A stretch of DNA of 64,000 bases from Pterobdella sp. o SKG-2022 (Eukaryota; Annelida; Clitellata; Hirudinida; Piscicolidae). A program made the translations under genes and the position numbers. Shown piece by piece: positions 36,701-47,097 of this stretch. Every line of letters begins with the position of its first letter. The stretch's first letter is position 1. Below the pieces are notes generated by a model. That model saw only the letters and a program-made list of their open reading frames with translations. It searched no databases and had not been told where the DNA came from. Location: NCBI GenBank assembly GCA_964035795.1, contig OZ038324.1, positions 7,540,816-7,604,815 of the forward strand, given 5' to 3'.

Positions 36701-37696
36701 TTTCATTTTATTGCTTGAAACTAGATTTTATTAGATCTGTATTGATGATGAAATGTTATGCTTAAAATACTTGTTAATGAATAAATAAGTAAAAAAAAAA
36801 GTGAAAATATGTAATGGTACTTATATAACACTCTTAAGTGGCTCAGAGTGGTAGAGAATTATAGCAAAAAAAGTGCTTTCAAAAGATCAATCCTAGTGTT
36901 CTTAGATAATTAAATTAATGCTTTAGCATTGAGTTGATCGTGCAGTGTAAATTAACATTTAAACCAATGATTGAAATAGCAAACCAAGGGCTGGAAAAGA
37001 TGGTGTTCCAGATTTATAGAAGTAAGTGATGATTATAGCAAAGAAGAGTACCAGAATGCCCCCAAAGACCAGCTTTGAGAAAGAGAAAAATTTTTGAATG
37101 GGTATTGATTCAATTCTGTTGATTTGATGGTCAAATATTTTTTGAGGTTTTGAAAAGATAGGTGTAGAATGTGAAAATTTTTTTGATGGGGATGTGTAAT
37201 CAGAAAGTATTGAATCATTCGGAGAGGGAAAGCTTGTATTGATTCCAATTGATTGCACATCAACCAAGTCACTTTCATTATCTGAGTAATCTGTTAAAAT
37301 ATGTGAGCTGTTCCTACCTGTTGCACTTCTTTGTCTATAGTTAGTTAATGAATTATCAAAACTGAAATTGAAACTGGATTTGTTTCTTCTATTATTGGCT
37401 GCAGAATCATTCAGCTCTAAATTTATCTGTCTACTCCTTAGAGACCGACCTCCTGAATACACAAGTTCTTCCTCGACGTCATTCGTCTTGAAATCGTTTT
37501 TGTTAGAAGTACCTCGACGTGTGTTTGTTCTTTTTTTCTCAGAAGCTTTCTTTTTTTCATTCATGGCAACCCGGGCTCTAAAATGATTGAGTTTTTTAAT
37601 TAAAATTGCTCGGTTTTTTTCATTTATTTTTCCAACTGTTGCCCCAAAACTTTCGAGTTCTGATTTAAGTTCAGTATCACTGATTTCCGAAGACAT
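31468..37696 (-). CDS. MAN1/LEMD3-like LEM-domain inner nuclear membrane protein
   Basis: MAN1 proteins sit in the inner nuclear membrane, bind BAF through the LEM domain, and in animals bind receptor SMADs through a C-terminal RRM/UHM-like fold, dampening TGF-beta/BMP signals. Exons (minus): 36985-37696, 35588-35721, 35313-35403, 34963-35129, 33849-33950, 33587-33704, 33367-33460, 33066-33172, 32763-32859, 31842-31920, 31468-31583. Exon 1 has the LEM domain (residues 3-47, ISDTELKSELESFGATVG), a Ser/Arg/Asn-rich linker and a membrane helix (about 211-228, GGILVLFFAIIITYFY). Later exons carry the Man1-Src1 C-terminal region (IIQPQERSQMRHIWNR, GEETFVWKWIK), a second hydrophobic segment and the RRM-like end (VRDAILDKCGQYHGILHI, TVYIKCVSEAA, FKALHAW). 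At least 605 residues. The join 34963 to 33950 is out of phase by one base, so a small exon is probably missing from my model. Confidence 0.85.
33710..33766. repeat. TG/CA dinucleotide array abutting a MAN1 acceptor
   Basis: About 28 TG copies on the plus strand. On the gene's sense strand a CA array ends 6 bases before the start of the exon at 33704, taking the place of a pyrimidine tract at that 3' splice site. Shorter TG runs continue to about 33,810. Confidence 0.95.
33963..34020. repeat. Short dispersed repeat, copy 2 (degenerate)
   Basis: CATCATTTTCATCACTATCA is followed about 18 bases later by TATACTAGCATGGATG, a degenerate form of the ATC-run plus CCATGCTAGCATGG arrangement at 57,920-57,975. 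It lies in a MAN1 intron. Confidence 0.35.
35722..36984. other. MAN1 intron 1 with an internal repeated word
   Basis: This 1.26 kb intron has no exon I can support. The word CTGTACATGTCCCATTAACA (36,061-36,080) recurs as CTGTACATGTCCCAGTAACT (36,250-36,269), and GTTATAACAGAAAAG at about 36,082 recurs at 36,547. These may be pieces of one dispersed repeat. A block at 36,340-36,545 has more balanced composition than its surroundings. Confidence 0.4.
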
Positions 37697-38158
37697 TTTT
37701 ATACAATTTTGTTTTGTTAAAGGCTCGCGCGGTAGTTTCTTTGAGAAACAACTTTTAAAAATAATTTTTTTTTTATTTGAAATGAACTCCTAATTTTTAT
37801 CAAATGTTTTTGAAATCTTTATTTGAAAATCTACTCAGAAAGAACATTTTTCCATTGTCGTTTTTATAAGTTGATTTTGTTTTTTAGTTTTAAATGATAT
37901 TTTTTTAAGGCTTTTTTATTTTAATTTTTTCATCTTAAATTCGAGTTTTTAAGAATTCGAAGTTTTAATTCATTGCTTTTTGAAATGTCGAAACCAGCAG
38001 GTTCGTATCAAATAAACTAAAATTTAGTTCAAATTTTCAGTTTAATTTTTCAATTTTTTTGTTTTTTTCATTTTTTTATTTCAGAAATAATTATTTAGTC
38101 GGTATTGATAAACTTTCACTTTAAACAATAGAATAATCTAAATTATTTGAAAATAAAC
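37697..38158. promoter_or_regulatory. Head-to-head spacer between MAN1 and the PAIP1-like gene
   Basis: The start codons of the two divergent genes are 462 bases apart (37696 minus, 38159 plus). Both 5' UTRs and both core promoters must fall here unless upstream exons exist, so a shared bidirectional promoter is likely. The stretch is extremely T-rich on the plus strand. I see no clear TATA box or CpG-rich segment. Confidence 0.5.
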
Positions 38159-40378
38159 ATGACAGATAATACTTTAGACGCGAATGCCAAGTCTTTTTAT
38201 GTAAGTTCCAACATTATTTTTTAGGAAAATTGATTGATTTGCTGAGATAGAGATTATTCATTAAAATAAACGAAATTCAATTGCAGCCTTCTTATTTGTC
38301 TGACATAGGTAGGTGTGTTTATTTCAACTTGAATATTTTTGTTCACTCAAGGATAGTCATTTCAATTTAAATTTTTTATCTATCTATGGAAGGTAATTAT
38401 TTTTTTATAAACAAAATTCTTATTCTCAACTAAAAGATGATAACCTCGACTCATTGTTAACCAATCCTGGTAGTCTTGAAGATGTGGTATATTATCTTAC
38501 CGCCACTTTTCAATCCTTTGTGACTGATGAATCTGTTATTAGTCACTCAGTCAACTACATGGTAAACAAAGTGAGTGGGTGGGCAATAAAATATTGATGT
38601 CATGATTAATTTGAGAGATAAAATCAAATGATCAATAGTTTTTTGCATCAAGGTCTCATTTGAAAAATAATATGACAGATAATAAAGACTGACAATTTAC
38701 AATATATTGGGGCATTAGCTTGTGCTCAGTTGTGTGAGTTTGTGCTTACACAAGATGATAAAAAAATTTTCAGAGACTGTCTATTTGAAACGTAACATAT
38801 TTTTTTTATTCATCATAAAAATTTTCATTAATTAATACTGATTATTTATATACCACTAATGAAATTTATGTGAATTTTGGTAATTCAAAATATTTTTTTT
38901 TACTTGTTTTTGTCAAGGATTTGAATACAAATGCATTATATAAATGAGCATCAAGTTTCAATTTGATTTATTGTAGTGTTTTGACTAATTAAGTAATCAA
39001 TTGGTTTCCATAAAGACTCAAAACAACGAACTTCAAGTTTGTTGAGGAGGGTTTCACTTCAAAAATCTCATTCAATTTCTTGTACTTCTTCACAGAATTT
39101 CTGCTCAAATATTCTCAAGTAAACCACCACTTTATTAGAACCATTTTGATTCAAAATCTTATTTTCATTTTTTTTGATTATTTTTAAATTTTTTAATGTT
39201 CCTACCTTGCACCACACAGGTAATGAACGATCTTGGCATATTCTTCAGCAAAATACTAACAACCATCAACAACATCCTCACCCAACAACCCACCATCCCT
39301 TCTCTCGAATGTGTTCACAGAGTCATCAAGGTCTCTTTCAAATACCATTCTACCCATTTATTGATTGATTTATATTGTGATCTAAAACAAACCAACATAT
39401 ATGTCTGTATTCACACACACAAAATGATCATTGATGAGGATCATAATGATGGTGGGTATTAATTATAATGATGATGATGACTTCACAGATGAGTAGGTTG
39501 CAGTTGTGTGATATGTGTCCCAAGGAGTTTGAACTACTACAAAGCAACATGAAGGAGATGATCGTGCACGACTCCACTCCCACGTTATCTTCATTTGTAT
39601 ATCCAATGCTATATATAGAAAATCTTTTATATATTCATATTTATAATATAAAAAATCTCGATATCTTAATGTACAACATTATATGACGTAATTAAAAAGC
39701 TTTGAATAATAAAAAAAATATAAAACACCGATATGACGCAATGTGACAGTATAATATGACTTAATGGACAGAGAGCACCGCAGAAAGCTGTTGGATACAG
39801 TGTTGCTGATGGCTGTGTGTAAGGAGTCTCGTAGCAAGAATCAAGTGCTCACGGATTTCAACGTTAGAACATGTCTTATTTATTATTATTGTTATCACTG
39901 TTGTTTATTTTTTTTTAATTATTAATATACCCATTTGCGTTATTTGGTTTTTTGGTTTTTATTAATATTTGTGGTTCCATTTTCATAAATTGAGTTGTTA
40001 TTCCTGCATAGGAGTTGTCACTGCAGAACGGATCTCAACAGGATGAGCCACCTAATCAGATGGTCAGCTACGGTGTCCACATCTTCAAGTCAGTCTAGTT
40101 GCTTTTTGGTGTTGTGGTCGTTTTATATTCTATCATCATTTTAACGTGATGACTTATAAAACTCATCGACCAAACATACGCCACGCAACCCACACTCATA
40201 CATCACGCAACTTTTTCTTTTCTCCCCCAGTTCTGAAGACAGCACCTACATCCTACCAAATGAAGTGGTTGACCCTGAAATCTATGAGGACTATGATCGC
40301 TTCGTTGAAGACCTTGACGGCATGGATGAGCAAGCTGAGGCAGCCTTTGAAGGCTTCTTAGCCTCCACTCACCAATGA
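38159..40378 (+). CDS. PAIP1-like poly(A)-binding-protein interacting protein (short)
   Basis: Exons: 38159-38200, 38287-38308, 38437-38570, 39220-39330, 39489-39583, 39772-39862, 40012-40088, 40231-40378, giving 239 residues. The N-terminus (TLDANAKSFYPSY, residues 5-17) matches the PAM2 consensus by which PAIP and eRF3-type proteins bind the MLLE domain of PABP. The C-terminus is acidic and ends with EQAEAAFEGFLAS, resembling the PAM1-type tail of PAIP1. The middle is predicted helical and could be a reduced MIF4G domain, but I cannot show this. PAIP1 links PABP to the eIF4F complex in the cytoplasm and stimulates translation; human PAIP1 is about twice as long. The donor at 39583 is inferred from phase (alternative 39596). 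A poly(A) signal follows at 40,678. Confidence 0.6.
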
Positions 40379-40677
40379 TGTCTTGTTACCTATTGACTGA
40401 ATAATCTATACTGATGATCATTAGTTTTTTTCTTGTATTCAATTACAAGACTTATGTAGTGTTGAATGTATCAATTTAATTTACATTGGTGTGTTTGTAT
40501 TTATTGGATCTGTTGAGAGTTGGTTGGATCAGGGCGGATTTGTATCATCTTTTTACAAAATTCTCAATATGTTGTCTCGTTTAGCTTTCATAAGATAATT
40601 TTTATTGCTTTGAAAAATTTTTTGATGGCATTTATATGCTTCAAAAAATGAATATTAATTTATCATAGACAATTTTG

Positions 40678-40683
40678 AATAAA
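40678..40683 (+). terminator. Poly(A) signal of the PAIP1-like gene
   Basis: AATAAA about 300 bases past the stop codon at 40,378, on the coding strand. Confidence 0.6.
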
Positions 40684-40902
40684 GATCATGCTAAAATTTT
40701 ATAGCGATTCAAAAATAAGTGTTTTGTATAGCGGCCCTTCGCATCGTTCACCCGAGCAAACACGATGAAGTCTTCCTAATAGACTAGGATGATTCACTAG
40801 TTTCTATTATGAGAGTTTAACGACGTTACGGAAGTGCCGTATGTCGGTGCATCAGTGGTCATTTACTACCTTCTTTAGTATAAGTTTCACGGGATTTGAA
40901 GA

Positions 40903-40908
40903 TTTATT
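40903..40908 (-). terminator. Poly(A) signal of the Abl gene
   Basis: AATAAA on the minus strand about 120 bases past the Abl stop codon at 41,028. With the plus-strand signal at 40,678 it places two converging 3' ends within about 230 bases without overlap. Confidence 0.6.
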
Positions 40909-41027
40909 TTACAAAATAAGTTATTTGGATGAGACCAGAACGTTACTATAATATATAACAATGAACAGCTTGATATTCAAAATAAAATAAATAGAAAAAG
41001 TCGCAAACATGAGTATGAAGCGTTTCA

Positions 41028-44000
41028 TCAAGGTGGGTTCTTTGGCTTGGTGGGAGGTGTAGGACTGGCAGTTTTGAAAGGTTTGCGAGGCAAGTTGGTG
41101 GTATTGGGTCGAGGAGCGATGATGGGTTTTGGTGAGATGATTGGGGGCTTCTGTTGAGAAAGATCCATTTTGAGGTTTTTGGAAAAACGTTCTCTAGTGG
41201 TTGCTACGTTTCCGACGGTGATCTGTTCTTTGAAATTTGTTTTTTTGTCGCTTTGAACGGTAATGCTTGGAATGGATTTTGGCTTGTACTTTGGAATGGG
41301 AACATTTTTCACTGCTGGTTTGAGATCAGGTTTGGGTTTGAAGGGAGAATGAGCGTTTGGTTTGACGGGAGGTGAGGTTGATGGAAAACTTTTAGAGGTC
41401 GGTTTTTTGGGTGGTATTGGTTGAGGGTTTTCAGTAAATTTGTTGATATTTTGGTCAATGTTATTAATATCTCTGCTGTCTTTTATTTTTTTTTCAAGAT
41501 TTTCATTAACTTTATTATTTAAATTGTTATTACTTACAAGAACTTTCGGTTTTTTAGTTATTTCGTAAGGATTTGTTTTTTTCGTCCAGTCATTTTTATT
41601 CTTAGGTAGAGGCACAGGTTTATTTTTGGGTAAGATATTGTTATTTTCATAAGTTGTTAAGTTATTCTTTTTTGTGTTTTTGCTTGTGTTTTTTTCTTTA
41701 ACTGTGTTTTGAATAAAGTTGGTAAAAAAATTCTAATCTTACCAAAAAAATTTTATCCTTTAAAGAAGTCCAAAAAAAACTTAGTTTTCTAAAAAATTTT
41801 TGAAAAATAAACAAATAGTTATGAGCTATAAAATAAGCAAACCAACAACACTAACGGTGTAAATTTTCAAGTATTTTTTGGAGTTGTTTGAATGAAGGAC
41901 GTTCGTCAGGTTTCCATCGCCAACCTATGAACAGTACATGATAACCTAGAATATCCTACATCAAATTTAAAGTCAACAAACAAAAAGTATTTATTCAAAA
42001 ACAGACATAAAGCTTTTCACTTGATAGTGTAAGCTAAACTTAGGTAAAGCTTCGTGTCTTTTTGAATAAATATTTTGTTTGTTGACTTTAGTACATGATG
42101 CCATCTATGCTGATTGCTTAAAAACATGCAATACATAATGGTACAATGATATAGCACAAAACTATGAATACATTATTAATATAATGATCTATTCGAGCCA
42201 AATTTTTAAATACAAAAGCCACTGAGCACTAAAAAAATTAAACACGAAGCTTAAATTTGAGAGTAATATTTTCAAGTAAATATTTATTAATTAATTAGTA
42301 TTAAGCAATTTTTCACTTGAAACATAATAAAACATAATAAAAATGCAAAAAAAACCTCAATCCAACGAACAACTTCGCCAACAAAACTAGTAACAACTAT
42401 AACACCAACATTGCAGCATAATATCATAAACGGCTTGAGGGCATGACTGAGGTCTGTCCATACGACCACCTTTTTGAAGAAAAGCGAACAATTCACTCAA
42501 GGCTATATCTGGGTAAGGGGTTTTTCCAAGGGTGACCAACTCGTATAACAGCACTCCAAAGGCTGTGGAGAATGTGAGTTAATAGTCAATTCTTGGGTGT
42601 AGAATCATATGAAATACTAAAAAATAAAACCAAAAACGCATTTCAATTAATATGAAAAAAAACTTGAAAAATTTCAAAGTTTCACTAATGCTCTCACCCC
42701 ATACATCAGATTTGGTAGTGAAAAATGAGTAAGCCAAGCTCTCTGGAGCTGTCCATTTTATGGGAAACTTCGTGCCCGCCTGTGCCATATATGCTTCCTC
42801 CATCACAAATCTGTGAAGTGGTTTTATGGCTTGAAACTATGGCTTGAGTTGGTGTTATGAAGGTGCTACCTTGCCAGCCCGAAGTCTGCTACTTTTACCA
42901 AATGATCTTCTGCCACTAAACAGTTTCTTGCTGCTAGATCTCTGATTATTTGGCAATTTATTTCAATTGCAGATATTTGAAGTCAACTTTATAAAGAGAA
43001 CACACAAAATACCTGTGTATAAATTTGAGTTTTTCGAGGTAGACCATACCAGAGACAATCTGAGAAGCCATATAAAGGAGAGTGGTGTGTGTTAGATCGT
43101 CGTAATTGGCGCATTGTAGGTAGTCGAGTAGAGACCCATGACTCATGAATTCTGTGATGATGTAAAAAGGGGCTTCTTTGCTGCAAACTCCCAAAAGTTG
43201 GAGTAGATTTGGGTGTTTGATCTCCTTCATCACTGCAATCTCCTTCAAGAATCCTTCAGAATCAGATGTCTCAGTCTGGGATGTTATGTTGTTTTATCAC
43301 CCACATGCTCCTTTATATCATATTTTATATGTGTTTTATATTTTGCTTTTTATATTTCTTATTGTTTTAAGTTATATATTTTAGCATTTTTTTCAATACA
43401 GTTTGAAATTATGAGTCTGTACTTATAATAATGCAGAATTTTCATGAATTAAATATATAATCGTTGAGAAACATTATTTCGAAGTTAATAATCTGAATAA
43501 TTATCTAAATTTGTGTCATTTTTGTGTAGAGTTGAATAACTGAAGCATTTTTTTCTGAAATTACCTTGAGAGTTTTGACGGCAATTTTCCTTTTCCATGT
43601 GAGCCAGGTCCCCTTGTAAACATCACCATATTGACCACTACCCAACTTTTCTTCCAACTCCAACTCACTCCTCTCCACTTCCCAATGATCAGCTGTTGTC
43701 TTATGAGTTCAGCATTCAATTGACATAATTATGAAATAATGAACGACGCTGATAGCTTTAATTTAGAGTGATTGTGGTTAATTTATACATATAATCACAA
43801 AAAAATCTTTATCTTGAAAAGGTTAATTAGATAAATTTTCATACTTATGACTCACAGTCGGAGAGTTACTATAAATAGAAGGCTTGTTTCTTCTAACAAT
43901 AGGAAACTGTAGACAAGTGACCAGTCCATCGGCGTTCTGAGAAAGGTGGTGGATGAGGAAAGGGAGACTGGGGAATTTTGAATCTTCTTTGATGAACACC

Positions 44001-45455
44001 TGGAGGGTTTTTAGGAAAACTATGTACAAATATACTGTGGTGTGAAGTATAATAAACAACCGGCATGAAATGAAGCGTTAGAAAAAATCGAAACTTTATA
44101 AAACCATCGTGGATTAAGTTTCTCAATAAACCTTATTGTTTGTTTCTGTTATATTGATTTCCGGCTATTTTATGTCAACTTTGTAGAACCGATAGTGTCG
44201 TCTTACGAACCTTATGAACCCCAATTTTTAAAAACACTCTTCCAAATTAACGAGACATTCTGAAACAAGCTCGGATACAAAACCTGTCCTTCAGCGTCAT
44301 TTTTTATCCTGTAATGATGCACCTCTCCTTGGAAACGTAAAGAAATGGACCACTGGCAAGTCGAACTCTCACTCTCCCTCACCAAGAAACAACCGCAGAT
44401 ACCTGATCTAAGCAGGTATTCCGCTGTACTTCGCGACACCTGTCGAATCCAATTTAAAAGTTTATAAATTCATTTTAACAACCTTAAATAGCTAAAATGG
44501 AAATAATAAAACCTACCGGTCCATGGTACCATGAGAACTTTTGAAGGCTATAGATAGGGGCTATATAACTTCTAGGCACCCAACCTAACAATATGAAGTT
44601 TAGAAATAATATGTACTAATTTATATTGCTTCATGCAACAGCAGATAGCATGAAGTGACGTTTTTTAGTCACCTGTCTTGTCATTATTTCTCACCAACGA
44701 CCATTCTCCTTTCTCGTTCTTGCCTGTTAACTCTACTCTGTCCCCTTAAATAGGGAGATTTTATGTGCTTGTTATTTTGAGTACTTTATTATAGAAAGAA
44801 TGATTCTAAATGCAAATGAAATTTTTCTTGATAAAAATTTTTCCGGATACAAATAAGATTTTTTTCTTAGTACGAACGGTAATTGAGCTTTATTAAAAAA
44901 TCCCAGTTTCAAGTGATCGTGCTATGAACGAAGTTTTTTAAAATACTTCGAAACCATTTATAGCTTCAAAACAAGAATTATGAAACAAAAATTTTTTTCT
45001 ACTCAACCTTTTTTGATCTTCAAATGGCTTTCTGAACTGCCTTCAAAATCATATAAGCAAACATACTCCTTTTTTTCTTCAGTATTTTCACCGTTTTCTG
45101 TTTGGGTCAAAAACAACCAAAAAATTAGACAAAATCATCAAGAATTTCTTAAACTTACCGTTTTGCTGAATACTCAATAAATCTTCTTTGGCATCCCAAT
45201 CCTCATAAACGTGCTTGCCTTGAATTTTAACAATAATGTAGTATGAAAATTGAATATTCAATATAATTATGCCTTGGAAGAAAATGTAAAGTACATCAGC
45301 AGTACCTTAAATATTCACTAAAATAAATAACGAGTTTTCAAAAACGATATGAACATATTAACCTGTATTGATTAAATCATAGAAAAACGCATAATAAATG
45401 ACGGCAAAACGCTACCTTTATCTTGTTGATGGGAGCCCTTTGTCTGTTGAGCACC
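41028..45455 (-). CDS. Abl-family non-receptor tyrosine kinase (5' end unresolved)
   Basis: Abl kinases couple surface and adhesion signals to the actin cytoskeleton. Exons (minus): 45416-45455, 45159-45218, 44673-44744, 44517-44584, 44284-44439, 43856-43999, 43565-43699, 43013-43275, 42870-42941, 42698-42810, 42410-42562, 41856-41924, 41028-41701, all in phase, about 670 residues. Domains: SH3 ([13 protein letters not shown] to [10 protein letters not shown]), SH2 ([16 protein letters not shown]), kinase with P-loop GSGQYGDV, Lys in IAVKTLK, threonine gatekeeper in [19 protein letters not shown], activation-loop Tyr in [10 protein letters not shown], and [10 protein letters not shown]. The SH2-kinase linker keeps the Abl pattern ([12 protein letters not shown]). 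The tail of about 225 residues is Pro/Lys-rich with several PxxP motifs but shows no obvious actin-binding domain; vertebrate Abl tails exceed 600 residues. No ATG was found in the first placed exon, so an upstream first exon remains to be found before ANKRD39. Confidence 0.9.
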
Positions 45456-45951
45456 CTGGGATAGATGGTATACGATATTAAATAGCTTTAATGGAAAAAT
45501 AAGATTGATTGAAAAATATGATGAAATGTACTCACCATCTATTATAAGGTTAATATCTTGCAGCGTGTAATATTTATGAAGTAAACATAATTGTAGAGAA
45601 TTAATTTTGCGGAAGTAGCATTTCAACTTTATTGTAGTTCATTTCGTCAAAGTGGGAGAGAAAGTGAATCAAAATAACTGTAAGAAAAAGAAAAAACACA
45701 ACTATAACATATAAATTACTTTTTGGCTTTCAAAGAACTCAACTTAAATTTGAAAGTGAAATTTACTTTTAACTGACTAATAGTTAACTAAAGTATAAAT
45801 AAACTCGCTTGCAGCGGTTTCACATTAATAATTAACCGCACTTTTTAGTAAATATACAAAAAATAAGTTATATTAGTTTTTTAAATGAAAAGATATAAAA
45901 ATTGTAACTGGATGGAACTAATACTTTATGGATGAGTGGTAAATTTTAATA
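45456..45951. promoter_or_regulatory. Head-to-head spacer between Abl and ANKRD39
   Basis: Abl runs left and ANKRD39 starts at 45952 running right, so this region must hold the ANKRD39 promoter and the missing Abl 5' exon(s), probably with a shared promoter. A minus-strand open stretch at about 45,538-45,626 ends at a good GTGAGT donor and could be a further Abl 5' exon, but its phase does not fit the next one. Confidence 0.45.
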
Positions 45952-46838
45952 ATGGAGGACCACGCCTGTAATTGCCATTCCAGCAACCCTTCTACTATTC
46001 AAACAATTGAAGAACTTGATTTTGAAAGAGGTTTTAATTTCATCAATTTCCAATCAAGTTTTTCAATGAATTTTCACACATTTTTTGATTATTGTTATAA
46101 GTATTTCATATTAATATTATTATTCTTGTTCAAGGCCTTTGGAATGCTTGTTTACAAGGTGACAAAAAACGTGTTCAAGAATTGCTGAAAAAAGAACATG
46201 ATCCCAATAAACTTGATAGAAATGGATACATTCCCTTGGTACTCTAAATATGTCATTGGAAAATGAAATAATTATTTCATTCATACAACTACACAGCATT
46301 ATGCAGCAAGAGCTGGTCATGAAGACATTTGTGAATTGCTTCTAGAAGCAGGCTCTTATATCAATGTTAAAACCTCTGGCACTCTTGCTACTCCACTACA
46401 CAGAGCTGCATATGCTGGAAAGCTGGCTGTTGTTTCTTTACTTTTGAGCCAAAAAACCTAGTTTGTTTTTTTGTACAAACACAGTTGGTACGTTCATAAT
46501 AAAATTATTTCAACAGTTGTGAAACAGACTGTAATAAGTTAATAGAAGAACAAGATGTGGATGGGAAAACTTGTTTGCATAAAGTTTGTCTTTATTCACA
46601 TTATGCAAGAAATACATTTTTAATTGCTCAACAGGCAGTAGAAGGAAAAAGATGGAAAGTTATGAAATGCATATTGAACAAAAATACACAAGTGGCTAAT
46701 GTAAAAGACAAAAAAGGAAAAATACCATTCGATTATTTGAGCGATTTTTTAAAAAATAAATTTCAGTTAGAAATCAATTTAAATAATACAGCTAAAGTTT
46801 CAGAAATTCTCACAAGTTCTAATTTTGATTTTGCTTGA
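45952..46838 (+). CDS. ANKRD39: ANKRD39-like ankyrin repeat protein
   Basis: Exons: 45952-46030, 46135-46238, 46297-46460, 46517-46583, 46635-46838; 205 residues (human ANKRD39 is about 183). The N-terminus CHSSNPSTIQTIEELDFERG closely follows the human [23 protein letters not shown] pattern, which is specific to this family. About four ankyrin repeats follow (IPLHYAARAGHEDICELLLEAG, here split at 46238/46297; ATPLHRAAYAGKLAVVSLLL; KTCLHKAVEGKRWKVM). The function of ANKRD39 is poorly known; ankyrin repeats mediate protein binding. The third exon ends ACC TA before GTTTGT, so reading through would give a stop and splicing is required. A poly(A)-like AATAAA begins 12 bases past the stop (46,850). 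Confidence 0.88.
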
Positions 46839-47097
46839 CTTATTTCAGAAATAAAAAATTTCGAAGTTGCAACTTTTTTTTTAAATTCTTGACATATTGA
46901 TTCAAATATTCTTAAGCCCTACCAAAATTAAATATTTAAATGTTATCTTTACGAACTTTGTTTTTTCTGGTTATTTCATATCTCCGTAAAAATATTTTGA
47001 AAATACTTTTTGAAACTGAAAATCTACAAAAAATTATAAAAGAATAACTACAAAAGAAATTTATTGATTCTTTAAAATTTTGTTACACAGCCGAAAC
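46839..47097. other. Short spacer between ANKRD39 and KCMF1
   Basis: Only about 260 bases separate the ANKRD39 stop from the KCMF1 start on the same strand. It contains AATAAA at 46,850 and no other feature I can support. The KCMF1 promoter must be here or inside ANKRD39. Confidence 0.5.
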
